NCBI RefSeq assembly: GCF_014648475.1
Contig: NZ_BMRE01000032.1
Coordinates: 32,591 to 96,590 of the forward strand
Length of the DNA stretch: 64,000 bases
Reading direction: 5' to 3'
From: Lentzea flava
GTDB taxonomy: Bacteria; Actinomycetota; Actinomycetes; Mycobacteriales; Pseudonocardiaceae
Shown piece after piece: positions 1 to 7,347 of the stretch. The translations under genes were made by a program, and so were the position numbers. Each line of letters starts with the position of its first letter. The first letter of the stretch is position 1. The notes under the pieces are model-generated. The model ran no database searches and was not told the origin of the DNA. It saw only the letters and a program-made list of their open reading frames with translations.

Positions 1-368
1 CCGAAGTAGGCGGGCACGGTGATGACGACGTCCCTGACGATCTCGCCCGCCTCGTGCGCCGACCGCACCAGGTCGCGCAGGATGAACGCGGAAATGCCCT
101 CCGGCGAGTACTCCTGGCCGTGGAAGTCGAGCCGCACGTCGCGTTTGCCCATGTCCCGTTTGATGAGGGCGACGACCAGCCCGGGATCCCGCAGCGCCGC
201 GTTCTTCGCTTCCTTCCCGACCACCGTGTTGTAAGGCGTCTCGAAGTACACGACCGACGGCGTGGATTCCTCTCCGGTGACGTTCCGGATTACGTGCGGG
301 CGGCCCGCCTGGTCGATTCGCGCGATGCAGGAATAGGTCGTTCCGAGGTCGATGCCGTAGACAGTCAT
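1..368 (-). CDS. Hsp70 family protein, N-terminal part (cut by window edge)
   Basis: Only the first 122 residues are present; the gene runs off the left edge. The start is the ATG at 368-366. The N-terminus reads MTVYGIDLGTTYSCIARID, the phosphate-1 loop of the Hsp70/actin ATPase fold. It is followed by a VVGKEAKNAA segment and VVITVPAYF, both typical of the DnaK nucleotide-binding domain. This is an ATP-dependent chaperone-type ATPase of the cytoplasm. It is probably not the housekeeping DnaK, because no grpE or dnaJ is in view and it is divergent from a TIR gene across an 82-bp gap. The substrate-binding half cannot be judged. Confidence 0.9.
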   Translation of the reverse strand, partial: MTVYGIDLGTTYSCIARIDQAGRPHVIRNVTGEESTPSVVYFETPYNTVVGKEAKNAALRDPGLVVALIKRDMGKRDVRLDFHGQEYSPEGISAFILRDLVRSAHEAGEIVRDVVITVPAYF

Positions 369-450
369 CCACACCCCAAGTCTCGTGAAGGCCGACTATT
401 CTGCCACTCGGAGTGCACAGCGGAAACTATTCGACGTCCGGGTGGAATTC

Positions 451-885
451 ATGCTCTGGGACTTTTTCGTGTCCGCCGCAGAAACCGACGGCGACTGGGC
501 GAGGTGGATCGCGTTCCAGCTGGAGCAGGAGGGCCACCAGGTCCGGACCGAGGTCCGCGACCGCCTCCCCGGCCACAACCGCGTGCACCGCGTCGACGAG
601 GCGGTGCGCCTCTCCCGCCGGACGCTCGTCGTGCTGTCCCCCGCCTACCTGGCCGACACCGCCCTCGCCGCCGAGTGGCACGCCGCGTGGGACGCCGATC
701 CGGCGGGCGTGCGGCGCACGCTGATCCCGGTCCGCGTCGCCGACTGCCGGCCGGAGGGCCTGCTGCGCGACGTGCGCCACCTCGACCTCGTCGGCCTGGA
801 CCGCGACCAGGCGGCGGCGACGCTGATCGCGTGGATCAACGGCACCCACCGGCGCGCGACCGGGCAGCGGCTGTTCCCGCACTGA
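451..885 (+). CDS. stand-alone TIR domain protein (copy 1)
   Basis: A 144-residue protein that is essentially one TIR domain. FFVSAAETDGDWARWIAFQL forms the first strand and helix, LPGHNRVHRVDEAV follows, and VVLSPAYLADTALAAEW carries the E-W pair where the NADase glutamate is expected. The tail LIPVRVADC and LDLVGLDR is typical of actinobacterial TIR proteins. I start at the ATG at 451, which follows GGTGGA; an in-frame ATG at 385 would add 22 poorly domain-like residues. There is no membrane segment and no fused NB-ARC or TPR. It converges on a paralogue and is divergent from Hsp70. TIR domains commonly cleave NAD or act as signalling adaptors; which applies here is unknown. Confidence 0.85.
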   Translation: MLWDFFVSAAETDGDWARWIAFQLEQEGHQVRTEVRDRLPGHNRVHRVDEAVRLSRRTLVVLSPAYLADTALAAEWHAAWDADPAGVRRTLIPVRVADCRPEGLLRDVRHLDLVGLDRDQAAATLIAWINGTHRRATGQRLFPH

Positions 886-1317
886 TCACCCTCCCGGGAA
901 CGGCGGCTCTTCCGCCGGTGGCCGTTCGAGGGAGATGCCCTTGAGCAGCCGCCGTTTCGCCTCGTCCCGATCGGTGCCGACCAGGTCGATGTAGACGATC
1001 GCCGCGAGCAGCCCCGGCGGCCTGCACTCCTTGACCCGCACGGGAATCAGCGTGCGCTCCACCCCGACCGGATCGCGCACGTAGGCCGCCGCCCACTCCG
1101 ACAACGGGTAGGGCCGGTCCGCGTAGGTCGGGCTGAGCACCGCGATCGTGCGGGTCGCCGCCGCGCCCAGCTGCATCTGCCGCACGACGTTGTGACCGGG
1201 CAGCATGTCCTGCTCCTGGAAGACGACCTCGTAGCCCTCCAGCTCCAGCACGGCCGCGATCCAGCGCGCCCAGTCGATGTCGTGCTTGGCGAACGACACG
1301 AAGAAGTCAGCTGCCAC
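886..1317 (-). CDS. stand-alone TIR domain protein (copy 2)
   Basis: A 143-residue single TIR domain, clearly paralogous to the convergent gene at 451-885. Shared blocks include FFVSFAKHDIDWARWIA, MLPGHNVVRQMQLG, VLSPTYADRPYPLSEW, RTLIPVRVKEC and IDLVGTDRDEA. The SEW glutamate matches the expected TIR active-site position. The GTG at 1317 follows AGAGGG; an in-frame ATG at 1353 gives 155 residues and is the alternative. Its stop abuts the stop of copy 1 as TGATCA, so there is no intergenic space. An effector or signalling role is inferred only from the fold. Confidence 0.83.
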   Translation of the reverse strand: MAADFFVSFAKHDIDWARWIAAVLELEGYEVVFQEQDMLPGHNVVRQMQLGAAATRTIAVLSPTYADRPYPLSEWAAAYVRDPVGVERTLIPVRVKECRPPGLLAAIVYIDLVGTDRDEAKRRLLKGISLERPPAEEPPFPGG

Positions 1318-1423
1318 GTTGCCCTCTGCCCTGGACGTACCCCGCTCTGCCACCCGGCACAGTAGGACCGGGCCGTCCGTCAGAGCGGCCGTGACAACGA
1401 TCTGGCCATGAACTGGCAGCCGT

Positions 1424-2020
1424 TCAGGGCAGCACGGCCCACGCGGGCTCCAGGACGACGAGGTCCCCGGTGATGGCCGCGAGGTCGTCCGCGGCCCCTG
1501 ACGCCGCGCGCAAGGAGGGAAAGCGCTCTCCCCGATACCGGTCGTGGTCCTGCGCGGACCGCCACCACGTCAGAACGAGGAACTCCTGCCCGTGACGCCC
1601 GAACACCCCGCCGGTCATGCCGGGCGCGGCCTCCATGCCCGGATTCCACACCTCGGACTGCGCGCGGACGAAGTGCTCTTCTCTGCCAGGACGCACATCG
1701 CAGTGGGCCAGCCTGACCACGTTCCCCACGCCGGGCCCCGCGCCGATGGTCAGCTCGCGCTCGAACAGGCGCACGCTGATCTCCCCGTAGCTCCCGGCCT
1801 GAGCCGCAGCGAGGCGATCGTGTGGTCCAGCGAGGAACGCCGCATGATCGTCAGCCGACCGCCACCACGCCACCACGTGCGCGACATCCCGCTGCGTTCG
1901 GCTCCAGCCGCCGCACTGACCGAGAAACCCGGGGACCTCCGCGAGCGCTCCCCACCCCTCCTGGCCACGGCCGAACGCCGCACGGTCGGTGACCCGGCAC
2001 CGCACCCACTTGATCAGCAC
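1424..2020 (-). CDS. DUF4937 / YdbC-like antibiotic-biosynthesis-monooxygenase-fold protein
   Basis: 198 residues, GTG start at 2020. The protein begins MLIKWVRCRV, the signature of the YdbC/DUF4937 group. It contains two similar halves: VVAWWRSADDHAAFLAGPHD and VLTWWRSAQDHDRYRGERFP are matching motifs about 95 residues apart. That looks like an internal duplication of the dimeric alpha-beta barrel unit of the ABM superfamily. No catalytic role is established for the family. It lies 2 bp downstream of the chorismate mutase gene and is probably co-transcribed with it. Confidence 0.75.
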   Translation of the reverse strand: MLIKWVRCRVTDRAAFGRGQEGWGALAEVPGFLGQCGGWSRTQRDVAHVVAWWRSADDHAAFLAGPHDRLAAAQAGSYGEISVRLFERELTIGAGPGVGNVVRLAHCDVRPGREEHFVRAQSEVWNPGMEAAPGMTGGVFGRHGQEFLVLTWWRSAQDHDRYRGERFPSLRAASGAADDLAAITGDLVVLEPAWAVLP

Positions 2021-2022
2021 GC

Positions 2023-2385
2023 TCAGTGGTTCAGGTCGGTGCGCAGCGCGGCCGCACCGCGCAGGTAGACGTGCTTGACCGAGGAGCGCGGCAGGTCCGT
2101 CTCGACGTGCGCCAGCAGCCGGATCACGCGCGGCATGGCACCGGGCACGGCGATCTCGGTCGCGGAGAGCAGCGGAACGTCGGAGAGCCCCGCCTGGCGC
2201 GCGGCGTAGGCGGGGAACTCGGACGTCAGGTCGGGTGTGGCGGTGAGGACGACGCTGATCAGGTCGTCGGTCGAGAGGGCGTTGCGTTCCAGGACCTCCC
2301 GCACCAGCTCGGCCGTGGCCTCCAGCAGCAGGTCGCGCGAGTCCGCGTCGATCTGCGTGGCTCCCCTGATCGCTCGTACCGCCAT
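2023..2385 (-). CDS. aroH: AroH-class chorismate mutase
   Basis: 120 residues starting at the ATG at 2385. MAVRAIRGATQIDADSRDLL is the characteristic N-terminus of monofunctional AroH chorismate mutases (the Bacillus subtilis trimeric type). It is followed by SVVLTATPDLTSEFPAYAARQ, and by VPLLSATEIAVPGAMPRVIR with the conserved arginine region. It converts chorismate to prephenate in phenylalanine and tyrosine synthesis, in the cytoplasm. The open frame extends upstream to 2502, but that extension overlaps the STAS gene and lacks family similarity. The DUF4937 gene follows after 2 bp. Confidence 0.92.
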   Translation of the reverse strand: MAVRAIRGATQIDADSRDLLLEATAELVREVLERNALSTDDLISVVLTATPDLTSEFPAYAARQAGLSDVPLLSATEIAVPGAMPRVIRLLAHVETDLPRSSVKHVYLRGAAALRTDLNH

Positions 2386-2425
2386 GCGATCGACACTAGC
2401 GCGGCCCGGCCGCGCACGCCGGGGC

Positions 2426-2746
2426 TCACCCGTCGACGACGATGTTGGGATACCGCGTGGTGAGGCCGAGCAGGTTGACGACGTAGGCCGCCCACCCGCC
2501 ACCGTGCAGCACCAGCCTCCGCTCCCCCAGCTTCGCCGCCGCCTCGATCAGCACGTGCAGACCGCTCGACCCGATGAACGTCAGGTCCGTGAAGTCGACC
2601 ACGACGTCCCCGTCGCCGTCCCCGGACGCGCAGGCGAGGGCCAGTTCGGACCGCAGCAGCTCGCTGGTGCTCAGGTCGACCTCGCCGAGCAGCGTCACCG
2701 TCGCACCCCGGCGACGCACTTCCAGCAGCCCTGTTTCCGGTTCCAT
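2426..2746 (-). CDS. STAS domain protein (anti-sigma factor antagonist-like)
   Basis: 106 residues. VTLLGEVDLSTSELLRSELA followed by VVVDFTDLTFIGSSGLHVLI is a complete STAS signature, with a serine pair at the position phosphorylated in SpoIIAA and RsbV. These proteins bind HATPase kinases and release a sigma factor or other target. I chose the ATG at 2746 because GAGG lies 6 nt before it; a GTG at 2758 overlapping the upstream stop is possible. It lies directly behind an HATPase-receiver fusion that is its probable partner. Confidence 0.85.
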   Translation of the reverse strand: MEPETGLLEVRRRGATVTLLGEVDLSTSELLRSELALACASGDGDGDVVVDFTDLTFIGSSGLHVLIEAAAKLGERRLVLHGGGWAAYVVNLLGLTTRYPNIVVDG

Positions 2747-2754
2747 CGCGCGCC

Positions 2755-3501
2755 TCACGGATCGGGAGACAGCAGGTCGCGCACCGCCGCGAGCACACGC
2801 AGTGGATGCGCTGGTTTCGGTAAGTAAGCATCGGCAACCGAAGTGGCCGACTCGATCGCCGAAACGGCTACAACCGGCACTCCGAACGCCCGCGCGACGG
2901 CAGCGAACCGCGTCCCCTCACCATGAGACGTCAGGAGGTCGACGATCGCCAGCGCAGGTGGGCTTTCGAGCGCGGACTCGGCCGCGTCCACAGTCGTCAC
3001 GAGCGTCGCGTCGTACCCCTCGGCGTGCAGGAACGCGGCCAGCGACTGACCGGAGAACCTGTCACCGTCCACGATCAGCACGCGCGGGCGTCCCGGTGGC
3101 GCGGGCGGATCCGGGACGCCCGCACGCGACCAGACCCGGACGAGCACCCGTACGACGGTGCCGGGCCAGGTCGGTCTGCCGGGCCGCACCTGCACCTCGT
3201 CGGCGATGCCGAACAGCAGCCGCAACCCGAGCGGGCGGGAGGAGTCGCCGCGGTCGTGGTCGAACACGCCGTCGTCCTCGATCGTCAGCAGCACCGCGTG
3301 ATCGCGCGGCTCCCACGTCACCCCCACGACGGACGCGCCAGAGCGCCACACCGCGTTCTCCGCCGCCTCGGACACCGCGAGCAGCACGTCCCGTGCGTCT
3401 TCGTCGTTCAGGCCCGACTCACCGGCGAGGTCCCGCACGAAAGCCCGGATCTCGGGCAACGACCCCGGAACCGCTGGAAACCATCGGGTCCGCGCGCTCA
3501 T
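2755..3501 (-). CDS. HATPase (anti-sigma regulatory factor type) fused to a response-regulator receiver domain
   Basis: 248 residues. Residues about 1-125 form an HATPase_c_2 domain, with an EAAENAVWRSG N-box, IEDDGVFDHD, and GLRLLFGIADEV. After a Pro-rich linker comes a receiver domain: VLIVDGDRFSGQSL, LAIVDLLTSHGEG with the candidate phosphoacceptor Asp, VAVSA, and the conserved lysine in LPKPAH. The protein would be an RsbW/SpoIIAB-like serine kinase or binding protein whose activity could be gated by phosphorylation. No sensor kinase is nearby. Its ATG overlaps the stop of the TPR gene by 1 nt, and the STAS gene follows after 8 bp. Confidence 0.82.
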   Translation of the reverse strand: MSARTRWFPAVPGSLPEIRAFVRDLAGESGLNDEDARDVLLAVSEAAENAVWRSGASVVGVTWEPRDHAVLLTIEDDGVFDHDRGDSSRPLGLRLLFGIADEVQVRPGRPTWPGTVVRVLVRVWSRAGVPDPPAPPGRPRVLIVDGDRFSGQSLAAFLHAEGYDATLVTTVDAAESALESPPALAIVDLLTSHGEGTRFAAVARAFGVPVVAVSAIESATSVADAYLPKPAHPLRVLAAVRDLLSPDP

Positions 3502-4445
3502 CACGCGGCGTGCGACGGAGCGGTCAGCAACGGTGTGATCAACTCCCTCAGCGTGGTCGCGCGACGCCTGCCCGCCTCGGCGTGCAGCGGTTCGAGCTTC
3601 TTGCGCGTCCGTGCGGACAGGATGTCCCCGGACTGCACGACCGCCAGCGCCGCGACCGCCGCCGCTTCGTCCGCGTCGCCTTCCAGCAGATGGTTGAGCG
3701 ACAACGAGATCAGCGCGAACGTGCGGCTGCGCGCCATCTCCTCGCGATAGCCCGTCACGGCCTGCCCCAGCGACGTGATCGCCGGCCGCGCGAAACTCAC
3801 GTCGACCGTGCGCGCGAGAGTCGTGTAGACGGCACCCGTGATCCCGGCGAGGTCGTGCACGTCGAAGAACGCCGCCCACGGCTGCGCACTGTCCACATCC
3901 GCCCGTGCGAACTCGTCGTGTGCGCGACCCAGCAACGCCAGCGCCGGCTCGCGCTGCCCCAGCTCGGCGTAGCACCACGCCTGGTTCGCGGCGAGGATCG
4001 CGGCCGTGTGGTGGCTGGTCCCGACCAGGCCGGCGAGGCGGAACATGCCGAGCGCCTCGGCGGGTCCACCGTGGTGCAGGTGGACCCGCCCCATCCGATA
4101 GCGGATGTTCGCCACCAGGTCCTCGTCCTGGGCGAAGTCCAGGGCGAGGTGGAAGTGGCGGTGCGCGGACCCACCGAGCCCGGCGTCGAAGGCGGTCCAT
4201 CCCGCGAGCGCGTGCAGTTCGGCGACGGCGCGCCGGAACTCACGACGCACCGCGGCACTCGCCGAATGTGCGAACGCCTTGTCACACCACGACAACAGCG
4301 CCTGCACCTGGGTGCGGCACGACCCGCCGCCGTAGCGGTAGTCGACCGCGCGCAACGCGGCCGTCATCGCCCGCAGGTGCCGGACGTGCACGAGTCCGAT
4401 CCTGGCGTGCGGCGGTGGCAGCAAGGGCGAGGCGTCCTGATGCAT
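3501..4445 (-). CDS. TPR-like regulatory protein without its usual N-terminal HTH
   Basis: 314 residues, mainly paired helices: HARIGLVHVRHLRAMTAALR, DYRYGGGSCRTQVQALLSW, HRHFHLALDFAQDEDLVANI, AANQAWCYAELGQREPALAL, and so on. This resembles the C-terminal TPR region of long actinobacterial Xre-type regulators, but the start at the ATG at 4445 leaves only about 15 residues before it, so there is no DNA-binding domain. The upstream frame (to 4544) overlaps the DUF1015 gene and is not HTH-like. It heads the operon with the HATPase-receiver and STAS genes, so a scaffold or sensor role in that switch is a reasonable inference. Confidence 0.7.
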   Translation of the reverse strand: MHQDASPLLPPPHARIGLVHVRHLRAMTAALRAVDYRYGGGSCRTQVQALLSWCDKAFAHSASAAVRREFRRAVAELHALAGWTAFDAGLGGSAHRHFHLALDFAQDEDLVANIRYRMGRVHLHHGGPAEALGMFRLAGLVGTSHHTAAILAANQAWCYAELGQREPALALLGRAHDEFARADVDSAQPWAAFFDVHDLAGITGAVYTTLARTVDVSFARPAITSLGQAVTGYREEMARSRTFALISLSLNHLLEGDADEAAAVAALAVVQSGDILSARTRKKLEPLHAEAGRRRATTLRELITPLLTAPSHAA

Positions 4446-4509
4446 CTGCCGAGTCTGGGCCAGTGACCTGGCACCGAACCAGGGCCGAACGAACCCGCCA
4501 GGCAGGGCC

Positions 4510-5613
4510 CTACGGATGAGACAGGTCGGCGAGCAGCAAGCCACTGCGCGGTTTGGGCGTGAAGTACGTGCTCTTGCGCGGCATCTTGGTGCCGGCCAGC
4601 ACTTCCTCCATCGGCACCGGCGCGATGAGCAGCACCGCCTCCGCCTCGACCGAGGGGTCCACGACCGGCCGCACGCACGGGCTCTCCGGGTCCAGCCCGA
4701 GCGCCTCGTCCAGCAGGACGGACTCCACGACGGCGTGGTCGATCCCTTGCGCCGCAGGGAGTTCCACCCGCAGGACCTCGTCGGCGCACCGCACGACGAC
4801 CACTCCCGGCTCGGGGTCGACGACGTAGGGCAACGACGACACCGTCAGCCCCACCCGTTCCCACGCGGTCACCAGATCGGACGCACCCAACCCGGTGCCT
4901 GCGATCGCCCGGTGGATCGGCCCGACTCGCAGCCCTGGCCCTGACGTGACCAGTGCCAGCAAACCGGACAGTCCCGCTGACCGCGCCGCCGCGACGCGGT
5001 GATTGCCGTCCGCCACGAGCAACGGGTGCGCGCCCGCCGCTTCGAGGAACGCGTCCTGCAGCGCGCCCGGCCCGACGAGCCACACCCAGTGCCTGCGCCC
5101 GCCGGAGTCCACAAGGGACACCTCCGGCTCGTCGGTCATGCCGAGCACGAGATCGGTCAGCCCGTCGTGCGGCGTGATCGGGATGAGCATCGCGGCGCTC
5201 GTGGCGGTGCCGAGCGAGGCGAGCACCTGGCCGCGTTCGGCGACCACGTCCGGGTAGACGTCCTCGGTGTGCGCGATCGCGTCCGGGTCGACGAGGCACA
5301 GCACGCCGCACGCCGTGCCGTCCGGTCCGTCCACCCGGTACGGCGCGACGACGTCGGTCACCTCGCGGTACGCCCGCCGGATCAGCGCCGCGAGCTCGGT
5401 GCGGGCGTGCGGCAGCGCATCCAGCAGACGCGTCCCCGCGGCCAGGGCGGCAGGGGTGCGGTGCGGGTGCTGCACGCCCAGCAACGTGCCGTGCGGTGCT
5501 CTGGCGAGCGCGCCGATCACCTGACCGGGTTCGGCGAACTCGTCGACGTCGGGACCTGGCACGCGGTCGCGCACCACCCACCCGCGTCGCACCGGGCGTA
5601 CTCGCAGACTCAT
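4510..5613 (-). CDS. DUF1015 family protein
   Basis: 367 residues with DUF1015 hallmarks. The N-terminal part includes APYRVDGPDG. The motif LLVADGNHRVAAA (near residue 200) resembles the DGNHR/DGxHR motif of ParB-sulfiredoxin-like folds, and the ending MPRKSTYFTPKPRSGLLL is typical of the family. The biochemical function is not settled. The ATG at 5613 is only 9-18 bp from the start of the divergent KhtT-like gene, so the two promoters must overlap; a CATGAT hexamer 6 nt before the ATG would give a leaderless message. Confidence 0.85.
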   Translation of the reverse strand: MSLRVRPVRRGWVVRDRVPGPDVDEFAEPGQVIGALARAPHGTLLGVQHPHRTPAALAAGTRLLDALPHARTELAALIRRAYREVTDVVAPYRVDGPDGTACGVLCLVDPDAIAHTEDVYPDVVAERGQVLASLGTATSAAMLIPITPHDGLTDLVLGMTDEPEVSLVDSGGRRHWVWLVGPGALQDAFLEAAGAHPLLVADGNHRVAAARSAGLSGLLALVTSGPGLRVGPIHRAIAGTGLGASDLVTAWERVGLTVSSLPYVVDPEPGVVVVRCADEVLRVELPAAQGIDHAVVESVLLDEALGLDPESPCVRPVVDPSVEAEAVLLIAPVPMEEVLAGTKMPRKSTYFTPKPRSGLLLADLSHP

Positions 5614-5618
5614 CCCCG

Positions 5619-5627
5619 TATCATGAT
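5619..5627. promoter_or_regulatory. overlapping divergent leaderless promoter
   Basis: The palindrome ATCATGAT (5620-5627) sits between two divergent starts. On the plus strand TATCAT (5619-5624) is 7 nt before the GTG at 5632. On the minus strand CATGAT is 6 nt before the ATG at 5613. Both are -10-like and both predict transcripts starting at the initiation codon. This is inference from sequence spacing. Confidence 0.5.
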
Positions 5628-5631
5628 CTGT

Positions 5632-6105
5632 GTGAACGTCGAGATCACGCCTTTGCCGGGAATCGGAACGCGCCAGGACTTCATGATCCGCGCCGGACGC
5701 CGCGTCGGCGTGATCACATACCGGGACGGCCGGTTCGAGCTCATCCTCTCGAAGGCGTCGGATCCCGATTCCTGTGCCGCGTCGATACCCCTCTCACCGG
5801 AAGAGGCGAACACGCTCGCGGGCCTGCTCGGCGCGCCGCAGCTCGTCGCCCACCTGCGCGAGGAGCACCGCGACATCACCGGTATCACCACCCGTCAGCT
5901 GCCGGTCACCGCGTTCGCCAACCGCACGCTCGGTGAGACCGCTCTGCGCACGAGGACCGGTGCGTCCATCGTGGCCGTCGTGCGCTCGGGCAACGCACAC
6001 CCGTCGCCCGGCCCCGACTTCCTCTTCGAAAACGGCGACCTCGCTGTCGTCGTCGGCACCGCGGAAGGCCTCGACGCCGCCGCTGAGATCCTCCACGGCG
6101 GTTAA
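5632..6105 (+). CDS. KhtT-like regulatory subunit of a cation/proton antiporter (TrkA-C domain)
   Basis: 157 residues from the GTG at 5632 (ATG at 5623 is an in-frame alternative). The N-terminal NVEITPLPGIGTRQDFMIR is typical of KhtT-type subunits. From about residue 75 there is a TrkA_C/RCK-C domain: LGETALRTRTGASIVAVVR, then FENGDLAVVVGTAEGLDAA. Such subunits bind nucleotides or sense pH and gate the membrane partner, which is encoded 5 bp downstream. The protein is soluble and acts at the inner face of the membrane. The spaced TATCAT box suggests a leaderless mRNA. Confidence 0.87.
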   Translation: MNVEITPLPGIGTRQDFMIRAGRRVGVITYRDGRFELILSKASDPDSCAASIPLSPEEANTLAGLLGAPQLVAHLREEHRDITGITTRQLPVTAFANRTLGETALRTRTGASIVAVVRSGNAHPSPGPDFLFENGDLAVVVGTAEGLDAAAEILHGG

Positions 6106-6110
6106 TCACT

Positions 6111-7283
6111 GTGCACGAGACCACTGTCGCCATGATCCAGCTGGGTGGCGTCTTCTTCGGCCTGGGTCTGCTCGGCCGCGTCGCCTGGAAGATGGGCATC
6201 TCGCCCATTCCCCTCTACCTCCTCGGCGGCCTCGCCTTCGGCGCCGGTGGCTTAGTCCCGTTACACGGCATCGAGGAGTTCACGCACCTCGCCAGCGAGA
6301 TCGGCGTCGTGCTGCTGCTCCTGCTGCTGGGTCTCGAGTACTCGGCGTCCGAGCTCACCACGGGCCTGAAGCGCTCGTGGATGGCGGGCGTGCTCGACCT
6401 CGTGCTCAACGCGGCACCGGGCGCGATCGCGGCGTTGCTGCTGGGCTGGGGCCCGGTGGCGGCGCTGGCGATGGCGGGCGTCACGTACATCTCGTCGTCC
6501 GGCATCGTCGCGAAGGTCCTCGGCGACCTCGGCCGGCTGGGCAACCGCGAGACGCCGGTCGTGCTGTCCGTGCTCGTGTTCGAGGACCTGGCGATGGCCG
6601 TCTACCTGCCGGTGCTCACGGCCGTGCTGTCGGGCGTGAGCTTCCTCGGCGGGCTCACGTCGGTCGGCATCTCGTTGCTCGCGATCACCGTGGTCCTGGT
6701 GGTGGCGTTGAAGTACGGCAGGTTCATCTCGGCCATTGTGGACAGTCCCGACCACGAGGTGTTCCTGCTGAAGCTCCTCGGCTCGGCGTTGCTCGTGGCC
6801 GGTGTCGCCTCGCAGCTGCAGGTGTCGGCGGCGGTCGGCGCGTTCCTGCTCGGCATCGCGATCTCCGGCTCGACCGCCGAGAACGCCACGCGCCTGCTCG
6901 AACCCCTGCGCGACCTGTTCGCGGCGATGTTCTTCGTCGTGTTCGGACTCAACACCGACCCGCGCTCGATTCCACCCGTTCTCGGAATCGCCGTCGCGCT
7001 GGCAGCCATCACGACCGCCACGAAGGTCGTCACGGGCTGGTGGGCGGCCCGCAGGCAGGGCATCGGCAAGATGGGCCGCATCCGTGCGGGCGCGGCGCTG
7101 GTGGCGCGCGGCGAGTTCTCCATCGTCATCGCGGGCCTGGCCGTGGCGTCCGGACAGGTGAACGGCGACCTGGCAGCTCTCGCAACCGCGTACGTGCTGC
7201 TGATGGCGATCCTGGGGCCGATCGCGGCCAAGTACGTTGAGCCGATCGGGGAATTCTTTCAGCGAAGAAGGCAAACGGTCTGA
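6111..7283 (+). CDS. KhtU/Kef-type CPA2 cation:proton antiporter
   Basis: 390 residues with about 12 hydrophobic helices and the CPA2 layout: YLLGGLAFGAGGLVPLHG, LLLLLLGLEYSASEL, VLSVLVFEDLAMAVYLPVL with the FED acidic site, and VSAAVGAFLLGIAISGS. It starts at the GTG at 6111. It has no C-terminal RCK domain, consistent with the separate KhtT-like subunit encoded just upstream. The pair would export K+ (or another monovalent cation) in exchange for protons. Ion specificity is inferred from the family. Confidence 0.88.
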   Translation: MHETTVAMIQLGGVFFGLGLLGRVAWKMGISPIPLYLLGGLAFGAGGLVPLHGIEEFTHLASEIGVVLLLLLLGLEYSASELTTGLKRSWMAGVLDLVLNAAPGAIAALLLGWGPVAALAMAGVTYISSSGIVAKVLGDLGRLGNRETPVVLSVLVFEDLAMAVYLPVLTAVLSGVSFLGGLTSVGISLLAITVVLVVALKYGRFISAIVDSPDHEVFLLKLLGSALLVAGVASQLQVSAAVGAFLLGIAISGSTAENATRLLEPLRDLFAAMFFVVFGLNTDPRSIPPVLGIAVALAAITTATKVVTGWWAARRQGIGKMGRIRAGAALVARGEFSIVIAGLAVASGQVNGDLAALATAYVLLMAILGPIAAKYVEPIGEFFQRRRQTV

Positions 7284-7305
7284 AACACAAGCCCCCGGAT
7301 GACGA

Positions 7306-7338
7306 CTCTCTCTAGTAGGGGCTAGCAGAGAGTAGGGG
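7306..7338. promoter_or_regulatory. direct repeat and hairpin before the subtilase gene
   Basis: AGTAGGGG occurs twice with a 17-bp period (7314-7321 and 7331-7338). The segment CTCTCTAG (7308-7315), TAGGGG, CTAGCAGAGAG (7322-7332) can form an imperfect hairpin. The second repeat doubles as the ribosome-binding site, 9 nt before the ATG at 7348. A protein or RNA element controlling translation could sit here. Confidence 0.4.
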
Positions 7339-7347
7339 CGATCCGTC

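Noticed and set aside
2386..2502. N-terminal extension of chorismate mutase
   Set aside because: The extension overlaps the STAS gene and lacks AroH similarity; the ATG at 2385 gives the exact family N-terminus.
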